NCBI GenBank assembly: GCA_020064725.1 | Contig: JAGTWJ010000019.1 | Span: forward strand, 372,001 to 436,000 | From: Drechslerella dactyloides | Lineage: Eukaryota > Ascomycota > Orbiliomycetes > Orbiliales > Orbiliaceae | DNA length: 64,000 nt | Reading direction: 5' to 3' | Shown here: piece after piece, positions 1-12,157 of the stretch | Layout: each line of letters begins with the position of its first letter | How positions within the stretch are numbered: position 1 is the first letter of the stretch | Position numbers and translations under genes: made by a program | The notes under the pieces: model-generated | The model's database searches: none | What the model was told of the DNA's origin: nothing | Seen by the model: the letters and a program-made list of their open reading frames with translations, nothing else

Positions 1-40
1 AATCATATTCTAATCCGATATTGTTTGTCACTTACTACAG

Positions 41-3000
41 AATATTCAATCTCCGCATATCGGCCAAGCAGGGCAGCCACTCACTAGAAGTGTGCGGCCT
101 ACGATACAACCACAAGGCGCATTTCCCGATTCTGGCCTGGTCTTCGATGCGGTTATGTCTCGAGCTGAATACAAGCGGAATCCAAATAATGTGTCCAGCC
201 TGTTGTTCTACTTTGGACAGATCATCAGTCACGGTGAGCATACTTCTACCTTTCAAAGGCTAACTTTATTGATAGGCATATGATAGTCGGACTGGCCATG
301 CTGATATGATCTCGTCAGATGTCTTCAAGACTGACACAAGCGATGAAAACATCTCGCGGACCTCGTCATACCTCGACTTAGCCCCACTATATGGTTCAAA
401 TGAGAATGAGGTCGCTCAGATGCGCACCTTCGAGGGCGGCAAAATAAAACTGGATTGTTTTTCGGACAAGAGGTTGCTTGGGTTTCCACCAGGTGTCGGC
501 GTCATCCTGATTATGTTCAATCGTTGGCATAACTATGTTGCCGAAACTCTGGCTGCGATCGATGAGCACAGCCGGTTCTCCATTCCAGCAGGTATGGAAC
601 GCGATAAAACGGCCACTCAGAAGCAAGATGAGGATTTGTTCCAGACTGCAAGGCTTGTTACGTCCAGCCTATATATCAACATTGTTCTCACAGATTATTT
701 GCGCACTATTCTTAATCTGAACCGGACGAGTTCAACCTGGAATCTCGATCCCCGTGTTGGTATGGATAAAGCGTTCGGTGTAACCGGGACTTCACACGGC
801 ATCGGAAACCAGGCTTCCTTCGAGTTTGGTTTCGTCCATCGTTGGAGCAGTTGTATTTCTCGGAGAGACGAAAGGTGGTTTGAGGAATTCTACCAGAGAG
901 TTCTTCCAGGCCAGGATCTCTCCCAGATTGATACCACTACCGCTACAACTAGATTTTCAAAATGGGAAGCTTCCATTGATGCAGATCCGGCGGCGAGAGA
1001 TTTTTACGATGTTCGACGAGATTCCGAGGGAATGCTTCCAGATGATGAGCTGGTTTCCATCTTAGCGGAGAGTATTGAGGACTGCGCTGGTGAGTTCGTA
1101 TCAGCAACATTTTGTTCACTCTGACTATATTATCATTACTATCAAGCTTTTGGGGCGACAATGGAGGCTAATGGAGAAGAACTATACAGGAAGTTTTGGG
1201 GCCCGCAGCGTTCCAGTAATTCTGAAAATAATCGAATGTCTGGGCATTGAGCAAGCTAGGCGATGGAGATGTGCCTCATTGAACGAGTTCAGGCAATATT
1301 TGGGTCTAAAACCGCATACCAACTTCGAAGACATTAATCCAGACCCAAGGGTCTCGGAAGCGCTGCGACGGCTCTATGACCATCCGGACTTTGTTGAACT
1401 CTACCCTGGCCTTGTTTCCGAGGAAGCCAAGACACCAATGGTAAGAACCCGGTCTGTATACGCAGTGGTACGCTTGTAGCTCATGATGGACCGAAACAGG
1501 TTCCCGGTGTCGGAGCTTCGCAGGCGTTCACCGCATCGCGCGCCTATTTATCCGATATCATATCGCTGGTTCGCGGTGACCGTTTCTACACTGTTGACTA
1601 TACACCCGCAAATCTCACCAATTGGGGATTCTCTGAGATTGCGGGTGATCCAGCGATCAATCAAGGCTGCGTCTTCCATAAGCTGTTTCTGAAAGCTTTC
1701 CCTCACCATTTCAGATACAATTCGATCTATGCTTTCTATCCTTTGACAATCCCCACAGAGAACCATAAGATTATGACGGACCTTGGGCGGGTGGCTGATT
1801 TTGACTATGCGAGACCTGGCCGTATGCCAAGCCGTATCAATATCTCGAGCTACAAGGCCCTGAAAACGGTGCTCAGCAGGATTGAATTCAAGGTCACCTG
1901 GGGTGCAAACTTTGACTACATGATGTCTGGAAATACCTGGATGCTCAGCGGAGACACTGACATGAATGCTGACCAACGCGTTGACATGCACCACGCCATT
2001 TATGGCCCAAGTAACTGGCAGCGGCAGGTTTTCGAGTTCTATGAGCAGAAGACGACGGAGCTGCTCAAGAAACATACTTACTCTATTAGTGGCAAGCAAA
2101 TGGTGGATGCTGTCAGGGATGTTATCAACATTGTTCACACACACTTTGCCGCGAACCTGTTCTGCTTGCCGCTCAAAACGGAAGATAATCCGCGAGGGGT
2201 ATACACCGAACAAGAGCTGTACACGATATTGTCCGTCATGTTCACCTTCGTGTTTTTCGACATTGAGCCCACAAAATCATTTGCGTTGCACAAAGCCGGC
2301 CGTATGGTCGCTGGTCAGCTCGCCCATCTCATTGAAGCAAATGGTGAGTAACCGCTTTGTATTTGCTATATAGGCGTATAATACTCCCCGGTGGGCTGAT
2401 GCTACTGCTAACACTGATATAGTCATTGCTATCAATAAGACATCGTTCATGAAAAATATTATCGACAATATCTACGACCAAAACTCCTCATTGAAAGATT
2501 ATGGCATCCATCTGATTCGCAGGCTGCTGGAAAGTGGGAAAACTGCCCAGGAGATAACCTGGCAAATGGTACCCACTGCATCAGCCAGCGTCTCCTGTCA
2601 GTCACAAGCAGTAAGAGTATTCCATGGATAGATTTGAATACAACAGCGTGACTGACATCTTTGCATGATTTAGTTCTCTCAAATCCTCGACTTCTATTTG
2701 GAACCGCAAAATGCACAACACTTAGCGGATATACAAAAACAAGCTCTTGACGGCTCGCCTAGTGCCCTTGACAAGCTGCGCCGCTACGTATTGGAAGGAA
2801 GTCGTCTGTCAGGTACTCTTGGCCTCTATAGGAAGGCTGACCGAGCTCTGGATCTCACTGATGGCGATAATAACTACAATCTCAAACGCGGTGATGTTGT
2901 CTTTGTCAACTTCATCACTGCGTCGCGCGACCCGGCTGTTTTCCCAGATCCACTGGAGGTCAAGCTCGACCGCCCAGAGGATACGTACATACACCATGGC

Positions 3001-3298
3001 TACGGACGACACAAGTGCCTAGGGCGAGATGTGGATCTTATAGCATTGACAGCTATGCTGAAGGTATTCGGCAAGCTTAGGAACCTGCGACGTGCCCCCG
3101 GGATTCAAGGTACCCTGAAGTATGTGCCGCGCCCTGGTGGGTCTAAAGTTTACCTGAAGGAAGACTGGAGCAGTTTGTGGCCTTTTCCAACTAGTAAGTT
3201 TATATTCTAAACGGCTAGGGGTGTCGTGCAGACGCAATACAGACTAATGCTGGCGATCATTAGCTATGAGGATAATGTTCGATGAAGGGATCGAATAG
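41..3298 (+). CDS. Ppo-type fatty acid dioxygenase/P450 fusion (linoleate diol synthase family), 5' end outside window
   Basis: Dual-domain oxylipin enzyme: N-terminal haem peroxidase (dioxygenase) domain and C-terminal P450 domain. Exons 41-233, 319-1089, 1190-1440, 1500-2343, 2423-2610, 2674-3193 and 3264-3298 join in frame (933 codons plus stop); the first visible exon follows an acceptor at 39-40, so upstream exons lie outside. Family signatures include SSYLDLAPLYGSN, LLGFPPGVGV, HNYVAETLAAI, FGARSVP and LVRGDRFYTVDYTP. The distal haem His is kept (ISHD across the 234-318 intron). The family YRWH motif (catalytic Tyr, proximal haem His) reads HRWS here (837-848), so both residues are replaced. 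The P450 thiolate Cys is kept in HKCLG (Cys codon 3016-3018), while the I-helix N-Q-x-Q motif reads CQSQ (Cys codon 2596-2598). Known members make 8- or 10-hydroperoxides that the P450 domain isomerises. Inference: dioxygenase activity is lost or changed although the frame is intact. The last intron leaves an 11-codon terminal exon. Confidence 0.88.
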
Positions 3299-3760
3299 AT
3301 TGTGAAGTTGGGAAGGCAAGCTTAGGACGGGATGCCAATATGTCAGAATAATGTGGGTGAAGCAACGCATGATATCTAAATAATGTTGGTAGAATGTTGC
3401 AACGCGACACTCTGTTACATTTTTTCGCTCGCATCATGCCAGATTGTAGACGTAAATTACAATCGTATTGATGTGCTAAGCTAAGCCGAGTGGCCAATAT
3501 AACTCGCCTTGAGATAATTTCACATTCGATATATGAGATACATACATACAAGTTACATCTTCTTTCCTATGTACATGGCTATATATATATCTCTATCCAC
3601 GTTCTCGAATTGTAGCTCTGCACGGGTTAGATACGCATTGCACGTCCAGCCCTCAGTCCCTCCTACACACACGCTTCTTCTATGCGCCGAGGGTTACTTG
3701 ATCAATTGACTTATATGTTACAGCAGTAACGTTCGTATTCAAATTGGTGGATTTGTATCT
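3299..3760. other. Intergenic region between convergent Ppo and pectate lyase genes
   Basis: The two genes converge here, so this holds both 3' untranslated regions. It is AT-rich with a short (TA)n run near 3580. No coding sequence supported. Confidence 0.6.
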
Positions 3761-5122
3761 TTAGAAAGTAACGATGCCAACACCGGCACAGCCGTTGACG
3801 CAGGAGCAGACATTGCTCGCCGAGGTCATCCTGTGGAATATTATCAGAGATGGAGAAGCAGCAAAGAGTGAATTCAGACTTACGTGTAAGAGTATGGGGG
3901 GCTGAAGTTGGAGGTCTGGGTAATCTGGACCGTAGAGGTACCAACGAAGATGTTGTTGCGCTCAGTGAGGAAGCCGTCGATGTCGGAGTCCAAGTTGGTG
4001 ACAACAGCCCTGGGAACGTTGTTAAAGTAAGAGTTCTCGACAAGGACCTGAGCACCCATGCGAGAGTGAACGCCAGAGGTTGGGCAGTTTTGGAAGCAGC
4101 TGCTGTAAACGTGGCCGGTACCGAAGCGGAGAGATGGAAGACGAGAGTTCACGTTGTTCCACGAGTTATGGTGATAGGTAACCTTGAGCTTGCCAGTATC
4201 CTCGCTGGCATTGTTATCGGAGTGGCCGATAAGAGATCCCTTCCACTGTGGATGAATTAAATTGTGTTAGCCTTGTAGTTATGGTGTTTATTTCTCTAAG
4301 TGGTAGTCGACTTACGTGATCGCGGAACTTGTTCCATGAGACAGTAACCAAGTTGGAGGCGTGTGTGATATCTAGAAGGCCGTCATAATCATCTTTGCCG
4401 CCCACGAGACCCAAGCTGTAGAATTCATTGTGGTCGATCCAGACATTGGTAGCGCCATCCAAAGAAACAGCATCGCCCTTCTTTGCTGGGCTGAACTTAA
4501 GGTTACGAACGATAACATTCGAGGCATCCTTGATTCTGATCCCACCATCGACGATACCAGAGTTTGATCCGACACCAAGAAGAGAAGTATTGCTCTCCAG
4601 GTCGATGACACCGCATCCGGACAATAGACCGCTGACTCTAATAACACCACCATTCGCAGCAGCTGCCGAAAGGGCGGAGCAAGACGTGACGGTGACTCCA
4701 CTTCCAGAACCACCTCCAGTCACACCAGCACCGAAGCCAACAAGTTGGTTAACAGGAGCAGCACAGCCACCTCCACCACCGCCGCCACCGGACGAGGTAG
4801 TTGTGGGGCGAGTCGTAGTAGTGGTAGTAGCACCAGTCGTAGCTCTTGTGGTAGTGCGGAGAGTAGTGGTAGGTTGAGAACCCCCACCGGTGTAAGCACA
4901 GCTACACTCAGCGGAGATCATGCTTGGCTTGTTGGAGCAATAAGTTGCCCATGCTGGAAGGCCGGTAGTCGCAGTGACGGTGCTGCGAGTAAAGGTAGCG
5001 CAGAAAGGGGAGGCAGTTGCTGCCTGAGACTTGATAAAACTAGCGCAGCTGTTGCTATTCGCGTTCAAGCAGCCGAAGGCAGCTGGCAAGAACGCCAGAA
5101 GGAGAGCCTGCTCTTTATGCAT
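3761..5122 (-). CDS. Secreted pectate lyase, polysaccharide lyase family 1, with N-terminal Cys-rich module
   Basis: Extracellular enzyme expected to cleave de-esterified pectin by beta-elimination. Exons 5122-4316, 4245-3884 and 3830-3761 give 412 residues with canonical splice sites. Order: signal peptide (about 1-17), a Cys-rich module (about 18-75, with the pattern SCASFIKS, PFCATF, PAWATYCS, ECSCAYT), a Thr-rich linker with Arg-Thr repeats, an eight-Gly tract, then the PL1 parallel beta-helix. PL1 features seen are the vWiDH motif (NVWIDHNEF), the Asp-rich calcium-site segment DDYDGLLDITHAS, and the Arg-bearing SRLPSLRFG segment. The tail is Cys-rich (CSCVNGC) and ends GVGIVTF. The PL1 call is firm from these motifs. 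The role of the N-terminal module is unknown to me; wall or carbohydrate binding is a guess from its position and linker. Confidence 0.92.
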
Positions 5123-5247
5123 ATCTAATAACTATATATACAATAGTTCGACTCGAATCGGAGACGATTGCTTGCTTGAGATATAGACTTGCGGTACCGC
5201 GGTTGGCTACTGATATGATGATGAGCAACTCCGGGCTTGTGATGGTC

Positions 5248-5257
5248 TTTTATATCA
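5248..5257 (-). promoter_or_regulatory. Probable TATA element of the pectate lyase gene
   Basis: The minus strand reads GATATAAAAG about 125 nt upstream of the pectate lyase ATG, a usual spacing for a fungal TATA box plus short leader. A second TATA-like run right next to the ATG is too close to serve. Confidence 0.35.
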
Positions 5258-8010
5258 TTTCAATGCTAAGAATCCCCAGATCTTGGCTGGCACTCTAGTG
5301 GTATTTGGCGTTATCATTATTCCGGTGCATTGCGATTCGAGGACCATATTTCGCCGCCATATATTGTGACATGGGAGACTGGTGGCGAGTGGTTTTAAGT
5401 TGAGGGTTGTTCCGTGGTGCAGCTTCTTGGCTTAATTTATCGGACGCGATGCTAAGGAATACTCCTTATAACTAAACATTATTCTTCGATGATGCTATAG
5501 ATGCATACCAGTAATACATAGCGATTGGGAAGACACAGGCCTAGGAGGCGATGTAAGCGAGCATAGGCACAGTCTCACCCGCAATGCGTGTACATAGACA
5601 TCCTTCTACTTTGGATATATTACCGCAGGTGCATTTGCTGCACGGCAATGATACACGTGCCAGTATGGCTATGACACTCATCCCCGATATCGATGGAGAC
5701 GGACGGATTGAATCAAACCCGGCCTGTATCTATCTTTTTTTCCACAAACTACTGAAACGGATCTATCACTCCCCTGTAAGGGTATAGAGCAATGACAATA
5801 ATATTTTTTGGGTGTTGATATTATGAAACGGCGTACATGACGTGGAAACCCGAGACGGGATGCATCATTTGTTGAGTCCACAAATATTTCAACTCGAGTA
5901 TGGATATCGAATGAAGCCCCTGGTCAACGACTGCGCTCTATTGGTTTTTTGTCTGATCGAATTAGGTGATGGCCGATGGTCATCTACACATGCATGGCAC
6001 CTCTATTCTAAGTTGCATCCGCCCAACGAATTCACATCTTCTGCCTTTTAAAATGCACCTGCCGCGCCGCGGAAATGTAATTCCATATATAATAGGACGC
6101 CCTTACTTAGATGCTGGAGACCGTCATTGTGCAATCATAATTTTTCCGTGGATTGTGAAGGTGGGCTAGCCGCAACACGTTGAAGGAGACTGCGTCAACT
6201 CTTCATGAACAGAATCTCGGATTCAAGAACCAAAGTTGCGGAATGTATGATTCGCGGGCGCAAGTTTCTCGGACATTGTATTCAGTCTGGGGTTCCTTTG
6301 TTTTCTAACTAGGAAAGGTCAGCTAAACAAAGCGAATCTAGGCCGCGTCTTACCGGAGCCAGGAGAAATATTCGTTCTGAGTAGGTCTGAAGGCTGGCCC
6401 AGCGGCAACTCGGTCCGGTGTTCGTTGGTTTGCACGCCTTGGCGGCGGCTCGACCCTTGCCGCATCATGTTAATTGGATTCATGTCTATCAGAGGGTCAC
6501 TTCGTGTATTCTCTATGAATCAAAAGCTGCTGCTATGTTCATTGTGTGCGCATACGCGGTCATATCTAGCATGAATCTCGGGATCAAGCATATTGATATT
6601 GTTTGAGTTATCTGCTCAACTAACTACTAGGAACGATGGGAGACAATGGTGGCTACGTTCATGCTGCTGTAACCAGCGTGATGACCTGCATGTAACAGTG
6701 TAACGACAAACGTGCGAAAATTGAAGCCTATAGCTGTCCGGTTTGACATCTACAGCGCTAATCGGTGTAAGCTGGGAAGTCGCAATCGAGTTCTTCAAAA
6801 CACAGTACACCCTACCAGAAATTCTCCTCGAGATCGACGCAACCGGTGTACCACCGCAGATTTGGAATTTCAAAACACTGCGCACTGGCTAACAGCCTAG
6901 TTAACCAGGTGTCAAGGTTGCGAGTCTGGCGAGTCGGATGTTTGCTCGATACTTCCCGGGTTTGCGGGGAGCCGAAACGCCAAGTGAATGCCGAGATATC
7001 ATCTCTCGGCAGGCCAACCCACAGGTTGCAGAGACTCTTAAGCTCTTATTAGAAGTGCCCTGTGTGTGCTAATCTTTCACGGCCGGAGGCCATAGTTTTC
7101 GCGTGGACATGCGAAGATTTTCTCCGTCCTCAAGTGCTAGGTCTAGTACTATAGTGGCATCTCACGACCTTGAGTTCTAAACTGTGTAGTTTCCAGAAGC
7201 AGATGTTGAGAATAATCGAATGTTCCCCTTCCGATTATGGTAGTGGACGAATATTTGCCGGGCTACCTATATTGGAGAGAGAGCCTGATCAGTTGAGTAT
7301 GTATGAAATTTGAGTGCCGTCAACGATGATATGATCGTTAGTCTTTCGATCACAGTGCCTGGACTCAAAATCGATGGTATAGTTATTACCGTTCCTGGAA
7401 TGGGATAACGACGGTGAGCTCAACTTGAGTCCAGCGTGATTTTGAGTTGTTCCTGTTGGATAGATCTCAGGATCCCGTCGCGCATTTGGCAAGTTCCGTT
7501 ACTTTTGATTCAAGCATTTTGTTTGTCATTAATTATTAACCATTTACACTCCATTAGTCTGGGAATAGTCTAATCTATAAAGCTTACCACGATATAGTAT
7601 TCGAGATATATTCTTGAGCTAAACGGCTTCTTTGCATGTCTTGTTTGAGATCAACACCGTAAATGTTGACCATAGCACCTGCTGCCTCTAGCCCACATTC
7701 GGTTGACTGCTCAAGTAAGCACACGCTCGAGCTCGGCAGCAAAACGGAACGCCTATCATCCGTCTGCGGGAAGATATATATAAGTTCACAGATATTATTA
7801 CACTATCAAATAGTTCGAACCTGGCATGCAATATTAATTTCACACTTGTCCCTATTGTCTTATAGCTTAGGAGCTATGCGAATAGTGTCAATATTTACTT
7901 GGAAGAAATCTAAAGGATATATATGACAGTCAATAGCTTTATTTTACCATCGATCTAATTAACTAACAGTATCGCGAACCTGATCATGAAGCTGAGTATT
8001 AAATACGTCT

Positions 8011-8042
<32 letters not shown>

Positions 8043-9165
8043 CAATTCTTCGTCCGTAGCGTCAATGGTATCGGTAGTCAGGAACCTATCATAGCCTTCT
8101 TCCCAGTCCCCACGCTGTTAGTAAGAATCCACTCCAGTACAGGACGCAAACTCTACAGCCTTTATGACAATGCACGCATACCTTGTGTCACACTCGGGGA
8201 ATGCAAATTCGATACTGCCAATCCGATTTTTATCTCGGATGCGAGATATCGTTCAGAGCTTCATCTTCGAGCAGTTTTATCCCCGAAACCATATGCCTTC
8301 CATGTTTGAGGTATATATTGTATACTATTTTATGCAAAGCCGGAGTATATGTGCAATTCCTAGTTAAGTACCGGCGATAACCTGAGAGTGACTTGGCCGC
8401 TCGCTTATGCGCCCAGCTAGCTCAAAGTTGTTGGTTTGAAGTCAGGTTAGATCAAATATATTTCATAGCGTCCAGCGCAGTCCTCAGGTCAGCGATGCCT
8501 TGGGCATGGTGTTAGCAAATTCAAAGTGCTTATCATACCTGGAACTTTACGGTTCTGTTGCATTGCAGAATAGATCCGACCCTCGAGAAGACGACGTAAA
8601 GAGTTATTAGCTGGATTTAGCACGGTGCATAATATAGTCTCTCACGGCGCCTCCACGTTCCGCCAAGAGCTTTGTGCTCTCCAACATCATCAAGGCTTAC
8701 CGGAAATGGAAATATGGAGTATACAAGGCTAGCGCTAAATTCATAAATGTGCCATCGGTGACTGCGTCTTACGGCGGATAGTGACATGGTATTGTTTGAG
8801 CGAACGCGCATATGCCTGGTCTGGGCTTGGGAAGAGTAGGAATGGGATAAATTAGAGCAAGCTTTTCAGCAACCGCAATGCAGTGAATTACTTAACCAAC
8901 CGCGGATATACAATGCATTTTATATTGCGTGGTAGCAGAGCTTGGAGGTCGAGCTATCAGCGACTAGTGTATGGTCACGCCACCAGAGAGGCGTGCGATA
9001 TACAACGAGCCAGAGGGTGGGGTATCCGAGAATGTGGTATAAATACCCAGTGCCCTGCCAGGCCCAGCTAGGCTTGAATCTTCGAAGGTAGTGTTGCGAG
9101 GGGTCGACGGTGTCGAGCTCGATCAACTTTACGATAGTCGTCCTTGAAGCAGCCAACCTACCGTC
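5258..9165. other. AT-rich gene-poor region
   Basis: About 3.9 kb with no open frame that has family signatures, plausible exons or consistent codon use; open frames are under 90 codons and end at random. It is rich in TpA steps. It contains the poly-T tract listed separately. It may include pectate lyase upstream control sequence in its first few hundred bases. RIP-type mutation or old transposon debris is possible but I cannot prove either. Confidence 0.5.
8014..8042. repeat. Poly-T homopolymer tract, about 29 nt
   Basis: An uninterrupted run of T on the plus strand. It could be the A-tail scar of a retrotransposed sequence on the minus strand, but I see no recognisable element next to it. 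Confidence 0.8.
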
Positions 9166-11264
9166 ATGTTCCAACTGGTACTATTCGCTCTGGGGAGCAT
9201 GGCTCTCTGGTCCATCTGGTCGAAAACTACCTTATGGTATAGAGAGAGAAAATTCAAGAAGTCTCACGACACCAAGCCACCGAGATTCCTGCCGACCCTT
9301 CTCCCTCTGGGCCTAGACTATTCGACGAATTTGCTGGGGGTGTGTTTCTATAACTATGACAAAAGCCGCAAGAGTTCGTGTAGCATATCATGATGAAGTT
9401 CATCTTATGAAACTCATGAAAGTGGGTGAGAAGAAAAATTGCGCTGACGAGTCGGTCGAGCGCCTTTGCAATTTCAACATGCAAACGCCAGAATGTACTG
9501 GAATATTATCGGTGAGAGTGGTCCTTTCGAACTTTCTGATCCTCGCGGTACATTAAAACCATCTAGCGTACTAATTTACTTCGAAGGGAAAACCACGAAG
9601 AGTACGTGCAATGATCTGGAAATGCAAGGACTGGCCCGACTCTTAAGTGGCTATTATTTGGGGCTGTCTAGAATGGGGCACACATTCGGGTTGAATCTCA
9701 TGGGTATGGACGTACCCATGTTTAAAAGTCTTTTTTCGAAATTTCAAATCCTAAAGAGCATGCATGGCTTGTATAATTGTCTCGAGCCCAGACTTACGGA
9801 TGGACGACGAATCTGTATACTTTACGCGAGAACCACACAATGTCAAAGCTTTGCTTGCGTCTCAGTTCGAAGACTATCTCGTCGCACCCCCAAAATACGG
9901 ACCATTCAAGCCTCTGATCGGTGGGCGTGTGTTTACACATGACGGACCTGCCTGGGCGTACTACAGGGGACTGCTTCGCCCCCAATTTTCACGACAATAC
10001 GTCGCACAATTGATTGGTATCGAGAATAACTTGAAAGAGCTCTTTAAGTATATACCTAGCAACGGCGCAGCTGTAGATGTTCAAGATCTCTTCTTTGATT
10101 TAACTATGGACACTGCGACACAGTTTCTGTTTGGAGAGTACGTACAATTTCCCGCAAAGGCACCAACGCTCCGATGGACACATGGAAATGCAGGCTTATT
10201 AAGAATATATTGCCCATCGAAACAGGACTACCGGCGCGCTGCAATATCGATTGAGTATCCTTGAAGGGAGACCCCCAGTCAACAACAAAAATCAAGCTAC
10301 GCTTTCACACAAGCCTTCAATGGCTGCCAGAGCCACGTCTTAACTCGATACTATCTCCGCAAATTTTACTACCTACACCATCCCAAAGAGTTCACAGAAC
10401 AAATCAAAGGTTGCCACGACTACATCGATAGATATGTTCAGCGAGCGATTCGCATTCACGCGAAAAATGAGAAGAAAAAGCAAAGCGGCGACTCCAAGGC
10501 AGACGACGAAGACTTTATTTTCCTAGAAAAGTTAGCCTTAGTTACCAATGACCCTACGATCTTGCGTAGCTCTATGCTTGGTCTCATCGTAGCTGGGCGG
10601 GACGCCACGGCAGCCTTACTCGCGTTTATGTTTCTGCTACTCGTTCGCTACCCAGAAACCGAGAGGAAGCTTCGACAGGCAATTTATAATGACTTTGGTG
10701 AGACATATGACAAGAACCGTATTACCTTTGAGTTGCTAAGAAAATACAAATATTTATCATAGTCCATAGATGAGATATTAAGGATGTATCCCAATGCTCC
10801 AATCAATACTCATGTTGCTGCACAAGATACAACTCTTCCTCTTGAAGGTAGCCCAAACAGCAAGAGCCCAATATTCATACCCAAGGGTACTGCTGTCGAC
10901 TTCTCCGTGTACGCCATGCACAGACGACTCGACATTTTTGGTCCAGACGCTCACTGGTAAGCTTTAATTAACTCTGTCGCCTCTTTCAGACTCTAGCTAA
11001 GCCCGTTTTGATTGCACAGGTTCCGGCCAGACATTCCGTCTCAAGGGTGACAACACCTGGAGTTCCCTTCCATTCAACGGTGGCCCGCGTATTTGCCTAA
11101 GACAGCAGTACACCCTCATCAAGGTAGGATTTGTTACAGTCCAGATGTTCCAGGAGTTCAAACACTTTGAGATGAGCGAGAAGACAGAATTTATCAAATA
11201 CCTAACCGGTTTGATAAATTCTGTTGGTGGCAACGGTCCCCAGCTAAAATGTTATAGAGATTAA
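9166..11264 (+). pseudogene. Decayed cytochrome P450, CYP52-like (alkane/fatty acid hydroxylase type)
   Basis: The pieces follow P450 order: N-terminal membrane anchor from 9166 (MFQLVLFALGSMALW), a HTFGLNLMGMD block near 9680, a block near 9815-10140 (TREPHNVKALLASQFEDY, LRPQFSR, DTATQFLFGE), an I-helix block near 10590 (AGRDATAALLAF), an ExxR helix (DEILRMYP) and a haem loop near 11075 (PFNGGPRICLRQQ). Lesions: a TGA at 10262-10264 inside disordered sequence between FGE and the AFTQAFNGC block, a TAG at about 10760-10762 where the family has a sense codon in KYLxxxLNE, and loss of frame between FRPD (about 11030) and DNTWSSLPFNGG. The haem loop has CLR where the family has CLG. Some gaps are ordinary introns, such as the one starting after GMD. 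Active members hydroxylate alkanes or fatty acids at the terminal carbon in the ER membrane. Confidence 0.82.
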
Positions 11265-12157
11265 GGTAAATAATGAGTTAGTCGAGGCTTGGTGCTTGCC
11301 TATGGTGGCAGCGAGTGCTAGATTGTCAATGCTTGTAATCTAAATTAATGCTCCATGAAATTGCTCTTCATGTAGATGTAGGTCTCATTGCAGTATATAT
11401 GAGACCATGAAACCAGCACACGATATAGCACAAGAGATTTGCATTTCTCGAATACTATCAATGACCGCGGATTTGCACTTTTGGCTAGACTGGTCAAGCT
11501 TGAGTCGGATATATCATAGACATATCCAGAGAACCTTGAGTCATCGAGTCAGCAAATTCCCTTACCCGTACGTACGCCTAGTGGTGAGCCTATAGTTCGC
11601 TTCAGGCTCCGCGGCCCTGAAACTGGGGATCAGCTGATATAGCAATGGATGCAGGTTCCTGAGCGGGATATAGAGCTGTCATTAGACCAGAAGAGAAGGT
11701 CCAAAATGATATAACTATTTGGAGGCTCGTCTTCTTTTTCGAGCCCTAGAGAATTTCTGACACTCTGTAATTGCTCTAGTCAATATATGAAGAATACATG
11801 TACGAGTTCACTTTGTCTCTTAAACCAGACAGCTGCCAACAATTAATTTGCCATATCTAGTATATACCACAGTGCCATCTATAAATTTGAGTGGCCGATT
11901 GAACGCGTTGCCGGTCTATTTCGTTCCAGACATCATTATATATCTCCTGTGGTTTAAAATGTCTTGGATTTTTTCGATTCGTATTGAAATATTGGAGAAT
12001 TCGAATATTAAAGATTTTATTTAACAAGTAAATTTGAACTAAGAGCAGGCATCCCAATCATAGAATAAGATAAACAGAGCCCGTTGCGCAACACTACATA
12101 TTGTGAACGAATGAAATAGAGAGTACTCTCGATTACGCTGCTAATTATAAGCTGAAT
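11265..12157. other. AT-rich intergenic region
   Basis: Sequence between the P450 pseudogene and the convergent gene that ends at 12158. No coding potential, RNA gene or clear repeat seen. Confidence 0.5.

Noticed and set aside
233..305. Apparent frameshift and stop codons after ISH in the Ppo gene
   Set aside because: Splicing 234-318 (GT to AG) restores HDVFKTD and the reading frame, so it is an intron, not a lesion.
4428..5128. Plus-strand frames over the pectate lyase
   Set aside because: They are reverse-strand shadows of the Thr/Gly-rich linker and beta-helix coding sequence.
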